This document shows positions 1 through 5,793 of a stretch of 64,000 nt of DNA, piece after piece (within the stretch, counting starts at the first letter, position 1; each line of letters begins with the position of its first letter). Source of the DNA: Flavobacterium endoglycinae (GTDB taxonomy: Bacteria; Bacteroidota; Bacteroidia; Flavobacteriales; Flavobacteriaceae); NCBI RefSeq assembly GCF_017352115.1, contig NZ_CP071448.1, positions 2,255,001 through 2,319,000 of the forward strand, given 5' to 3'. Made by a program: the position numbers and the translations under genes. The notes under the pieces were generated by a model. That model was not told the DNA's origin. It was given only the letters and a program-made list of their open reading frames with translations, and did not search any database.

Positions 1-467
1 AGTATTCTTTTAAAATTTGATATTTTCTCGTTTTTTTCCTTGAAAATATCATCATCCGGAACTAATATTAAGGCATAACCTGTAAACATTCCTTCAAATT
101 CGGCTAGTGGCTTTTTTTCCAGTTTCCCGTTTGAAGGATCCATGATCTGGATGTATTTACTAGTTATTTTGTAAGCAACAACATAATGAGGAAATTCGTG
201 TCCTTCATGTTTTATTACAACATGTAAAAGAGCCGGAATTGGCAGGTCTTTTAATCCTTCAAAATCTACTTTTACTCCTTTAGCCAGGAAACCTAATTTA
301 ACTGCTGCTTCTCGTAATCCAAGTAATGTTGTTCCTTTTTGAGTAGTATTGGCATACTGGCGGATTCTTGAAATTGGCAGGCTTAAATTATAATGTTCCG
401 AAATTGAAGCTAAACAAGCAGCACCGCAATCTGAAAAATCATGTTGTTTTATTTCTATTTTACTCAT
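1..467 (-). CDS. C39-peptidase ABC exporter, N-terminal part (truncated by window edge)
   Basis: Bacteriocin-type ABC exporter whose N-terminal domain removes double-glycine leaders while the cargo is exported through the inner membrane. About 155 residues are visible, and they are the peptidase domain. The catalytic Cys14 lies in DFSDCGAACL, His94 in HYVVAY and Asp110 in MDPSNG, so the triad is intact. The transmembrane and ATPase domains lie beyond base 1. The start codon ATG at 467-465 lies inside the end of the HlyD gene (ATGAGTAA, 8-base overlap), which implies translational coupling. The upstream array of GG-leader peptides is the obvious cargo. The family call is firm; substrate specificity is inferred from context. 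Confidence 0.92.
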   Translation of the reverse strand, partial: MSKIEIKQHDFSDCGAACLASISEHYNLSLPISRIRQYANTTQKGTTLLGLREAAVKLGFLAKGVKVDFEGLKDLPIPALLHVVIKHEGHEFPHYVVAYKITSKYIQIMDPSNGKLEKKPLAEFEGMFTGYALILVPDDDIFKEKNEKISNFKRI

Positions 468-1614
468 TTTTGCTATTGTAAGGATTAAACCAATCTTCTA
501 CTTTGTCAAATATTAACTGAAATGCAGTTCGCTTAGTCAGGAAAAAACGGCTGGTTAAACTCATTCCTTTTTTGAGATTTCCTTTGGCTCCGTTTTTTAG
601 TGTTAAACTGTCATTATGCAGATTGCTTTTTATTTTATAATAAGGAGCATTGTTTACGATTAAAACATCTTTGCTTATTTCGAAGATTCTTCCTTTTGCA
701 AATCCCCATTGATTGGAATTGAAAGCGTCTATTTGATAAATGGCATCTCCGCCTTCTTTTAAATATCCTATTTCTGATGGATTTACATACGTTTCAACGA
801 TTATGTTTTTATCTGGAGAAATTTCTACTATCGGATTTCCGGCGGCGACTCCGCTTCCTTTATGAAAACCTTGCATATTGACCAGTTCTCCATCAATTGG
901 GGCAATTATGATGTAATTGTTTTCCTCTTCTTTAAGCTGTTTCTGATTTGAATAAATGTTTTTATTCGACTGGCTCAGCTGTGTGTATTCTTTCTGCCAG
1001 GACAATTCTGTTTGTTTGATCAGATTGATTCGGTCGTTCTTGATTTTGTTGAGTTCCAGTTCTGCCTTTTCGAATTCTGATTTTGAAATAACTTCTTTTC
1101 GATACAGCTGTTCTTTTCGGTCAAAATCGGCTTGAGTATTTTTAACCACTATATCAAGATTGTATAATTCCTGCTGGTGTTTTAAAAGTTCTCTTTTATA
1201 TTGATCTGACTGAACCTGACTGTAATTATGATTTATAAGATTCTTTAGATCGCTTAAGTAGAGAGCATTTTCTGAACTCTGAATCGTGTTTAAATTTTCT
1301 CTTTCTTTTAATATGTTGTGATCTATTATAAGTAAGGTGTCGCCCTTTTTGATTTTCTTATTTTCTTCAACATTAAAAAAAGATATTTTACCGCTTATAG
1401 GAGAATAAAGTGTTAGTTTCTTTTCCTGTGGAATGATAGTTCCTCTACTAGTTGTGTAAACATCTATATATATAAAAGGAAGCGAAATAAAAGCTATTAA
1501 TAAAGCTAAAAATGTAATCACAAATAAACGGGATGTTTTTTTATTGTGTTTAATAATATGACTTTCAACAGTGTTGTTTAAAATCTCTTCTGGAAAAATT
1601 TCTTTATCGTTCAT
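460..1614 (-). CDS. HlyD-family membrane fusion protein (peptide exporter adaptor)
   Basis: Periplasmic adaptor that connects an inner-membrane ABC exporter to an outer-membrane channel. It is 384 residues from the ATG at 1614; an in-frame upstream extension lacks family character and was not used. One transmembrane segment lies at about residues 29-50. A biotinyl/lipoyl-like half follows (SPISGKISFF, KKGDTLLIID), then a long coiled-coil hairpin rich in E, K, Q and N, then the second lipoyl half (IIAPIDGELVNM) and a C-terminal beta domain. It overlaps the C39 exporter gene by 8 bases. A candidate operator (CCCCATTTTTATAAAA) lies about 65 bases upstream. No outer-membrane TolC partner is in the window. 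Confidence 0.93.
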   Translation of the reverse strand: MNDKEIFPEEILNNTVESHIIKHNKKTSRLFVITFLALLIAFISLPFIYIDVYTTSRGTIIPQEKKLTLYSPISGKISFFNVEENKKIKKGDTLLIIDHNILKERENLNTIQSSENALYLSDLKNLINHNYSQVQSDQYKRELLKHQQELYNLDIVVKNTQADFDRKEQLYRKEVISKSEFEKAELELNKIKNDRINLIKQTELSWQKEYTQLSQSNKNIYSNQKQLKEEENNYIIIAPIDGELVNMQGFHKGSGVAAGNPIVEISPDKNIIVETYVNPSEIGYLKEGGDAIYQIDAFNSNQWGFAKGRIFEISKDVLIVNNAPYYKIKSNLHNDSLTLKNGAKGNLKKGMSLTSRFFLTKRTAFQLIFDKVEDWFNPYNSKNE

Positions 1615-1678
1615 AATTATCTGTATTAATTTTCTATGGCAAATGAACCTATTATTTAAGGAAGAAAAAAATGAAAAA

Positions 1679-1697
1679 CCCCCATTTTTATAAAAAA
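1679..1697 (+). promoter_or_regulatory. Candidate operator, copy A (upstream of HlyD gene)
   Basis: The sequence CCCCATTTTTATAAAA reads on the plus strand, opposite to the HlyD gene. The same pattern, with differences at two positions within the motif, occurs at 6029-6047 and, on the other strand, at 7994-8013. Its place in the promoter region of the exporter operon suggests a regulator site. The assignment rests only on the recurrence. Confidence 0.4.
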
Positions 1698-1806
1698 TCG
1701 TATTCATTTTAAGCAAATAAAACACTGATAATCAATGATTTATTTTTAATTTTAGATAATTAGGCGCAAAACTTCCAGAGATCTGGTTTTTACGATTTTA
1801 GAGCAT

Positions 1807-1845
1807 AAAAAAAGCATTATCAAATCAAATTGATAATGCTTTTTT
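1807..1845 (-). terminator. Intrinsic terminator at end of the peptide array
   Basis: A nearly perfect hairpin (AAAGCATTATCA / TGATAATGCTTT, 8-base loop) is flanked by an A run and a T run, so it could act in both directions. It lies just after the last precursor gene and before the exporter genes, so it should end or attenuate the array transcript. Confidence 0.8.
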
Positions 1846-1866
1846 AGAATATGCATGTTACAAAAG

Positions 1867-1962
1867 TTAATTCAAATGTGCTTTTTTATGAGAAGAGCAT
1901 CCACCATCTTCGTCATTCATTTGAAAATTATTCAACATTGTAAACTCTTTATATAGAGACAT
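1867..1962 (-). CDS. Peptide P1: short, apparently decayed GG-leader precursor
   Basis: A 31-residue reading frame. Its middle, LNNFQMNDEDGG, aligns with the leader end of its neighbours (LNDKQMHDVDGG), but the first half of the leader is missing or unrecognisable. The predicted core is CSSHKKAHLN, with a single Cys and no hydrophobic stretch. An in-frame stop lies just upstream, so no longer version exists here. It is the last unit before the terminator. It may be a remnant of an array member or a divergent but working peptide. Confidence 0.5.
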   Translation of the reverse strand: MSLYKEFTMLNNFQMNDEDGGCSSHKKAHLN

Positions 1963-2002
1963 GCTTGTTGTCTACGTTTTTGTTTTTGAGAAAAACCGGG
2001 GA

Positions 2003-2155
2003 CTAGTTATCTGAAGCGATTGTGATAGTAAGACCGATGATTACTCCAATACATAATGGGCTTGTTCCACCGTCTACATCATGCATTTGTTTGTCGTTTA
2101 ATTCTGCTACTGCTGCTTTATTGAAAGCTAATTTGTTTGGGTTCTGATTTTTCAT
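2003..2155 (-). CDS. Peptide P2: GG-leader precursor, main array, tail type ASDN
   Basis: A 50-residue precursor and the array's best template. The leader begins MKNQNPN, continues NKLAFNKAAVAELNDKQM and ends HDVDGG, the cut site expected for a C39 peptidase. The core is TSPLCIGVIIGLTITIASDN: 20 residues, very hydrophobic, one Cys, and a GxxxG (GVIIG). The leader resembles those used for Bacteroidota natural-product precursors (TIGR04149-like and class I lanthipeptide-type leaders). No modifying enzyme is visible in the window. The codon set in the core (CCA-TTA-TGT-ATT) differs from its sisters, and it ends in TAG. Function is unknown; bacteriocin or signal are the leading options. Confidence 0.85.
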   Translation of the reverse strand: MKNQNPNKLAFNKAAVAELNDKQMHDVDGGTSPLCIGVIIGLTITIASDN

Positions 2156-2182
2156 CTTATTTATAATTTAAAGGTTAATGGA

Positions 2183-2332
2183 TTATTTTGCTGCAATTGT
2201 AACTGTAAGACCGATGATCACTCCGATACATAACGGGCTTGTTCCGCCGTCTACGTCGTGCATTTGTTTGTCGTTTAATTCTGCTACTGCCGCTTTGTTG
2301 AAAGCTAATCTGTTTGGGTTTTGATTTTTCAT
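2183..2332 (-). CDS. Peptide P3: GG-leader precursor, main array, tail type AAK
   Basis: 49 residues. The leader is as in P2 except Lys8 to Arg. The core starts TSPLCIGVIIG and ends GLTVTIAAK, the only member with this tail. The Cys and GxxxG are kept. The spacer before it holds the common CCTTTAAATTATAAATAAG sequence that precedes almost every start codon in the array. Confidence 0.85.
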   Translation of the reverse strand: MKNQNPNRLAFNKAAVAELNDKQMHDVDGGTSPLCIGVIIGLTVTIAAK

Positions 2333-2360
2333 CTTATTTATAATTTAAAGGGTTAGTTAA

Positions 2361-2513
2361 TTAATTATCTGAAGCGATTGTGATGGTAAGACCGATGATT
2401 ACTCCGATGCATAAAGGGCTTGTTCCGCCGTCTACGTCGTGCATTTGTTTATCGTTTAATTCTGCTACTGCTGCTTTGTTGAAAGCTAATTTGTTTGGGT
2501 TTTGATTTTTCAT
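2361..2513 (-). CDS. Peptide P4: GG-leader precursor, main array, tail type ASDN
   Basis: 50 residues, same protein as P2: identical leader and core TSPLCIGVIIGLTITIASDN. It uses the CCT-TTA-TGC codon set around the core Cys, so its DNA differs from P2 while the peptide is the same. Confidence 0.85.
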   Translation of the reverse strand: MKNQNPNKLAFNKAAVAELNDKQMHDVDGGTSPLCIGVIIGLTITIASDN

Positions 2514-2541
2514 CTTATTTATAATTTAAAGGGTTAGTTAA

Positions 2542-2694
2542 TTAATTATCTGAAGCGATTGTGATGGTAAGACCGATGATTACTCCGATACATAACGGGC
2601 TTGTTCCACCGTCTACGTCGTGCATTTGTTTATCGTTTAATTCTGCTACTGCTGCTTTATTGAAAGCTAATTTGTTTGGATTCTGATTTTTCAT
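2542..2694 (-). CDS. Peptide P5: GG-leader precursor, main array, tail type ASDN
   Basis: 50 residues, same peptide as P2 and P4, but with the CCG-TTA-TGT codon set around the core Cys. It therefore combines the ASDN tail with the codon haplotype seen in the YAD-type P6. Confidence 0.85.
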   Translation of the reverse strand: MKNQNPNKLAFNKAAVAELNDKQMHDVDGGTSPLCIGVIIGLTITIASDN

Positions 2695-2722
2695 CTTATT
2701 TATAATTTAAAGGGTTAATGGA

Positions 2723-2872
2723 TTAGTCTGCGTAGATTGTGATAGTAAGACCGATGATTACTCCGATACATAACGGGCTTGTTCCGCCGTCTACGTCGTG
2801 CATTTGTTTGTCGTTTAATTCTGCTACTGCTGCTTTGTTGAAAGCTAATTTGTTTGGGTTCTGATTTTTCAT
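2723..2872 (-). CDS. Peptide P6: GG-leader precursor, main array, tail type YAD
   Basis: 49 residues. Leader as in P2; core TSPLCIGVIIGLTITIYAD. First of the seven YAD-tailed members counting from the left. Codon set CCG-TTA-TGT. Confidence 0.85.
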   Translation of the reverse strand: MKNQNPNKLAFNKAAVAELNDKQMHDVDGGTSPLCIGVIIGLTITIYAD

Positions 2873-2904
2873 CTTATTTATAATTTAAAGGGTTAGTTAA
2901 TTGA

Positions 2905-3054
2905 TTAGTCTGCGTAGATTGTGATAGTAAGACCGATGATCACTCCGATGCATAAAGGGCTTGTTCCGCCGTCTACGTCGTGCATTTGTTTGTCGTTTAA
3001 TTCTGCTACTGCTGCTTTGTTGAAAGCTAATTTGTTTGGGTTCTGATTTTTCAT
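2905..3054 (-). CDS. Peptide P7: GG-leader precursor, main array, tail type YAD
   Basis: 49 residues, same peptide as P6 (core TSPLCIGVIIGLTITIYAD), with the CCT-TTA-TGC codon set. The spacer to P6 is the long form (32 bases). Confidence 0.85.
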   Translation of the reverse strand: MKNQNPNKLAFNKAAVAELNDKQMHDVDGGTSPLCIGVIIGLTITIYAD

Positions 3055-3081
3055 CTTATTTATAATTTAAAGGTTAATGGA

Positions 3082-3231
3082 TTAGTCTGCGTAGATTGTG
3101 ATGGTAAGACCGATGATCACTCCGATGCATAAAGGGCTTGTTCCGCCGTCTACGTCGTGCATTTGTTTGTCGTTTAATTCTGCTACTGCTGCTTTGTTGA
3201 AAGCTAATTTGTTTGGGTTTTGATTTTTCAT
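3082..3231 (-). CDS. Peptide P8: GG-leader precursor, main array, tail type YAD
   Basis: 49 residues, same peptide as P6 and P7. Codon set CCT-TTA-TGC. Confidence 0.85.
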   Translation of the reverse strand: MKNQNPNKLAFNKAAVAELNDKQMHDVDGGTSPLCIGVIIGLTITIYAD

Positions 3232-3259
3232 CTTATTTATAATTTAAAGGGTTAGTTAA

Positions 3260-3412
3260 TTAATTATCTGAAGCGATTGTGATGGTAAGACCGATGATTA
3301 CTCCGATACATAACGGGCTTGTTCCGCCGTCTACGTCGTGCATTTGTTTGTCGTTTAATTCTGCTACTGCTGCTTTGTTGAAAGCTAATTTGTTTGGGTT
3401 CTGATTTTTCAT
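3260..3412 (-). CDS. Peptide P9: GG-leader precursor, main array, tail type ASDN
   Basis: 50 residues, same peptide as P2, P4 and P5, with codon set CCG-TTA-TGT. It is an ASDN-type member placed among YAD-type genes, so tail types are interspersed and not in two blocks. Confidence 0.85.
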   Translation of the reverse strand: MKNQNPNKLAFNKAAVAELNDKQMHDVDGGTSPLCIGVIIGLTITIASDN

Positions 3413-3440
3413 CTTATTTATAATTTAAAAGGTTAATGGA

Positions 3441-3590
3441 TTAGTCTGCGTAGATTGTGATAGTAAGACCGATGATTACTCCGATGCATAAAGGGCTTGT
3501 TCCGCCGTCTACGTCGTGCATCTGTTTGTCGTTTAATTCTGCTACTGCTGCTTTGTTGAAAGCTAATTTGTTTGGGTTCTGATTTTTCAT
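3441..3590 (-). CDS. Peptide P10: GG-leader precursor, main array, tail type YAD
   Basis: 49 residues, same peptide as P6. Codon set CCT-TTA-TGC, with a synonymous CAG for Gln in the leader (KQM). Confidence 0.85.
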   Translation of the reverse strand: MKNQNPNKLAFNKAAVAELNDKQMHDVDGGTSPLCIGVIIGLTITIYAD

Positions 3591-3618
3591 CTTATTTATA
3601 ATTTAAAGGGTTAATGGA

Positions 3619-3768
3619 TTAGTCTGCGTAGATTGTGATAGTAAGACCGATGATTACTCCGATGCATAAAGGGCTTGTTCCGCCGTCTACGTCGTGCATC
3701 TGTTTATCATTTAATTCTGCTACTGCCGCTTTGTTGAAAGCTAATTTGTTTGGGTTCTGATTTTTCAT
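3619..3768 (-). CDS. Peptide P11: GG-leader precursor, main array, tail type YAD
   Basis: 49 residues, same peptide as P6. It has several synonymous changes in the LNDKQM part of the leader but no amino-acid change, which points to purifying selection on the peptide. Confidence 0.85.
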   Translation of the reverse strand: MKNQNPNKLAFNKAAVAELNDKQMHDVDGGTSPLCIGVIIGLTITIYAD

Positions 3769-3795
3769 CTTATTTATAATTTAAAGGTTAATTAA

Positions 3796-3945
3796 TTAGT
3801 CTGCGTAGATTGTGATGGTAAGACCGATGATCACTCCGATACATAAAGGGCTTGTTCCGCCGTCTACGTCGTGCATTTGTTTATCGTTTAATTCTGCTAC
3901 TGCCGCTTTGTTGAAAGCTAATCTGTTTGGGTTTTGATTTTTCAT
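3796..3945 (-). CDS. Peptide P12: GG-leader precursor, main array, tail type YAD
   Basis: 49 residues. Leader with Lys8 to Arg (shared with P3); core as in P6. Its codon set CCT-TTA-TGT mixes the two common haplotypes. Confidence 0.85.
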   Translation of the reverse strand: MKNQNPNRLAFNKAAVAELNDKQMHDVDGGTSPLCIGVIIGLTITIYAD

Positions 3946-3975
3946 CTTATTTATAATTTAGGATTAGTTAATTAA

Positions 3976-4125
3976 TTAGTCTGCGTAGATTGTGATGGTA
4001 AGACCGATGATCACTCCGATGCACAACGGGCTTGTTCCGCCGTCTACGTCGTGCATCTGTTTATCGTTTAATTCTGCTACTGCCGCTTTATTGAAAGCTA
4101 ATTTGTTTGGGTTCTGATTTTTCAT
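3976..4125 (-). CDS. Peptide P13: GG-leader precursor, main array, tail type YAD (first of the 12)
   Basis: 49 residues, core as in P6. The codon set CCG-TTG-TGC is unique. It is the first transcribed of the twelve near-identical units. The spacer before its start reads TATAAAAAAG where the others read TATAAATAAG. Confidence 0.85.
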   Translation of the reverse strand: MKNQNPNKLAFNKAAVAELNDKQMHDVDGGTSPLCIGVIIGLTITIYAD

Positions 4126-4153
4126 CTTTTTTATAATTTAAAGGGGTTAATAA

Positions 4154-4297
4154 TTATTCTGCTGCCAGAAATATTGTTGTGAAAACTACGATACAAAGAG
4201 AGGTTGTGCCACCGTCTACATCATGCATTTGTTTATCATTAAGCTCTGTAACAGCCACTTTATTGAAAGCAAGTTTGTTTGGGTTTTGATTTTTCAT
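4154..4297 (-). CDS. Peptide P14: diverged GG-leader precursor, one Cys
   Basis: 47 residues. The leader is almost the main-array leader (NKLAFNKVAVTELNDKQM, then HDVDGG). The core is TTSLCIVVFTTIFLAAE: the Cys stays at core position 5, but the GxxxG is lost and the rest is different. The conserved leader with a changed core shows that leader and core evolve separately. Confidence 0.82.
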   Translation of the reverse strand: MKNQNPNKLAFNKVAVTELNDKQMHDVDGGTTSLCIVVFTTIFLAAE

Positions 4298-4324
4298 ACT
4301 ATTTTAAATTTTTAAGGATATAGA

Positions 4325-4471
4325 TTATTCGACAACAACAACGACAGTAATAAATATGATGGTACAAAGAAGTGTAGTTCCTCCATCGACATCCTGCATT
4401 TGTTTGTCATTCAGTTCGGTAACAGCCACTTTGTTGAAAGCAAGCTTGTTGTTTAGGTTTTGTTTTTTCAT
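4325..4471 (-). CDS. Peptide P15: diverged GG-leader precursor, one Cys, poly-Val core
   Basis: 48 residues. The leader starts MKKQNLNN, continues KLAFNKVAVTELNDKQM and ends QDVDGG. The core is TTLLCTIIFITVVVVVE, with Cys again at core position 5 and an almost wholly beta-branched tail. It has the character of a small membrane-active or self-associating peptide. Function is not known. Confidence 0.82.
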   Translation of the reverse strand: MKKQNLNNKLAFNKVAVTELNDKQMQDVDGGTTLLCTIIFITVVVVVE

Positions 4472-4496
4472 AATGATTTAAATTTTAAGATGTTAT

Positions 4497-4655
4497 TTAT
4501 TCGGCAGTAAGCACAACAGATATTGTAACTAAGCTTGTAGTACTTATAGTTGTTGTTGAAGTTCCACCATTTACAGTTTCTAATTGATTACTGTTTAGTT
4601 CTGTAACAGCTGCTTTATTAAAAGAAAGCTTGTTCATTGGGATTTGTTTTTTCAT
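4497..4655 (-). CDS. Peptide P16: Cys-free, Thr/Ser-rich GG-leader precursor
   Basis: 52 residues. The leader is of a second type (KLSFNKAAVTELNSNQLE, then TVNGG). The 21-residue core begins TSTTTISTTS and ends LVTISVVLTAE, with many Thr/Ser and no Cys, so thioether rings cannot form within it. Its ATG lies one base after the stop codon of P17, so its ribosome binding site is inside that gene. Confidence 0.8.
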   Translation of the reverse strand: MKKQIPMNKLSFNKAAVTELNSNQLETVNGGTSTTTISTTSLVTISVVLTAE

Positions 4656-4656
4656 A

Positions 4657-4821
4657 TTATTCAGATTGAAGAGTTAGGATGGTTACGATGACAAGACTTG
4701 TAGTTCCTGCTGTTGTAGATGTAGACGTTCCACCTTTAACATTTTCTAATTGATTACTGTTTAGTTCTGTAACAGCTGCTTTATTAAAAGCCAGTTTGTT
4801 CTTTGGATTTTGATTTTTCAT
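4657..4821 (-). CDS. Peptide P17: Cys-free, Thr/Ser-rich GG-leader precursor
   Basis: 54 residues. Leader NKLAFNKAAVTELNSNQLE, then NVKGG. The core begins TSTSTTAGTTS and continues LVIVTILTLQSE: Thr/Ser-rich, then aliphatic, no Cys. The stop of P18 and this ATG are one base apart, and the same holds between this gene and P16. P16-P18 therefore form a tightly coupled trio, unlike the main array with its 27-32 base spacers. Confidence 0.8.
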   Translation of the reverse strand: MKNQNPKNKLAFNKAAVTELNSNQLENVKGGTSTSTTAGTTSLVIVTILTLQSE

Positions 4822-4822
4822 A

Positions 4823-4978
4823 TTATTCAGCTTGAAGAGTTATAACAGTTACGATGATAAGACTTGTGGTTGTCACCGTTATTGTTCCGCCATTTACAGT
4901 TTCTAATTGATTACTGTTTAATTCTGTAACCGCTGCTTTATTAAAAGCCAGTTTGTTCTTTGGGTTTTGATTTTTCAT
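4823..4978 (-). CDS. Peptide P18: Cys-free, Thr-rich GG-leader precursor
   Basis: 51 residues. Leader NKLAFNKAAVTELNSNQLE, then TVNGG. Core TITVTTTSLIIVTVITLQAE, no Cys. First gene of the coupled trio P18-P17-P16. The three cores share the order Thr/Ser block, aliphatic block, acidic end. Confidence 0.8.
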   Translation of the reverse strand: MKNQNPKNKLAFNKAAVTELNSNQLETVNGGTITVTTTSLIIVTVITLQAE

Positions 4979-5004
4979 ATTTAAATGATTTTTAGGTTAT
5001 TATT

Positions 5005-5169
5005 TTACATTAAATCGAATGTCACTTTTAAGCAGCAGCATCCTGTACAGGTCTCGTCACCTCCAATAATTGAAGTTCCTCCGTTGATTGTGGCTAATAA
5101 ATTGTCGTTTAGTTCTGTAACATCTGCTTTCTTGAAATACAGTTTGTTGTTTAGGCTTAAGTCTTTCAT
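5005..5169 (-). CDS. Peptide P19: Cys-rich GG-leader precursor
   Basis: 54 residues. The leader is recognisable but diverged (NNKLYFKKADVTELNDNLLA, then TINGG). The core begins TSIIGGDE and holds four Cys in TCTGCCCLKV before ending TFDLM. This Cys/Thr cluster resembles cores of class I lanthipeptide-type precursors in Bacteroidota, but no LanB/LanC enzymes are visible. Disulfides, metal binding or thioethers made by enzymes outside the window all remain possible. Confidence 0.78.
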   Translation of the reverse strand: MKDLSLNNKLYFKKADVTELNDNLLATINGGTSIIGGDETCTGCCCLKVTFDLM

Positions 5170-5226
5170 ATTTTATAATTGATTAGGTTTAATTACAGTT
5201 ATTTTCGTTAAAATTGGATCACATAT

Positions 5227-5358
5227 TCATCCAGAATTAGGATTCGTATCGATATCATATCCAGATATTCCTCCGTTTACATTTCTTAATTGTAGAACAT
5301 TTAGTTCTGTTACAGCAGATTTGCTGAAAATCAGTTTGTTTTGATTTTGTTTTTTCAT
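5227..5358 (-). CDS. Peptide P20: short polar GG-leader precursor, first gene of the array
   Basis: 43 residues. Leader NKLIFSKSAVTELNVLQL, then RNVNGG. The core is ISGYDIDTNPNSG: polar, Gly/Asp/Asn-rich, no Cys, and it ends at TGA. Comparable leaders elsewhere often carry longer Cys-containing tails, so the core may be shortened by a stop codon. It is the most upstream member of the block. No clear TAnnTTTG element was found directly upstream. Confidence 0.7.
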   Translation of the reverse strand: MKKQNQNKLIFSKSAVTELNVLQLRNVNGGISGYDIDTNPNSG

Positions 5359-5566
5359 CTTGTTTAATTTTTTAGTTATTGAATAGCTTGTGCAAATAAT
5401 TATGTATTGAGAATCAATGATTCAAAATAGAGCATGTTGAGTTGGCTAAAAAATGATTTAGCTGGATGAAATGCATAACAATTTCAAATAGATACTAGAT
5501 CTAAGTTTTGGCAATGCTTAAATAAAAAGCACAGAAATTAGTTCCGGAAAAAATCCGGACAAAGTC

Positions 5567-5704
5567 CTATTTGAAAAGTTTTGAAATGCGTTTTTTGAGT
5601 TTGTAAAACAACGACTTAGGCTGTTTTACAGCATCATTGTCTTCAATCTTAAAAATTGAATTTTTGCTGAGGCGTTTTGGGCCAGACTGATTACTATTAG
5701 TCAT
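5567..5704 (-). CDS. Small cationic hypothetical protein (45 residues)
   Basis: A reading frame from ATG 5704 to TAG 5567, upstream of and in the same direction as the array. It has no GG motif or signal peptide. About a quarter of residues are Lys, and the end, SLFYKLKKRISKLFK, would form an amphipathic basic helix. The start is preceded by an A-rich stretch (AAAGAAAATTTT). It is not recognised. It may be a small accessory or self-protection protein of the locus, or a chance frame. Confidence 0.4.
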   Translation of the reverse strand: MTNSNQSGPKRLSKNSIFKIEDNDAVKQPKSLFYKLKKRISKLFK

Positions 5705-5793
5705 AAAATTTTCTTTTTGCCTAACAAGTAATGCCCTATAGAAGTGTACTTTTAGAAATAGTAAAAAAAAGTTTTATTAAACACATTTTTTTT

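Larger units (their letters stand above)
2003..4125 (-). repeat. Tandem direct repeat of twelve precursor genes
   Basis: Twelve near-identical units repeat head to tail, with start-to-start distances of 177-182 bp. Each unit is a 150- or 153-base gene plus a 27-32 base spacer with a conserved AT-rich sequence before the ATG. Neither terminators nor TAnnTTTG promoters are seen inside the block, so it is probably read as one transcript. Variation is mostly synonymous and in the last residues of the core. Confidence 0.93.

Noticed and set aside
1615..1725. N-terminal extension of the HlyD protein
   Set aside because: The extra 37 residues have no family match and would cover the promoter region with the candidate operator; the ATG at 1614 gives the usual start.
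2003..4125. The regular repeats could be a CRISPR array
   Set aside because: Repeat units are about 180 bp, fully coding, and have no unique spacers between short repeats; every unit is an intact gene with start and stop.
4985..5182. 65-residue plus-strand frame
   Set aside because: Antisense to peptide P19 and running into its flanks; the minus-strand gene has a clear leader and family context.
1867..5358. Calling all array members lanthipeptides
   Set aside because: The leaders resemble those of Bacteroidota lanthipeptide-type precursors, but most cores have one or no Cys and no LanB, LanC or LanM gene is visible, so the modification state is left open.
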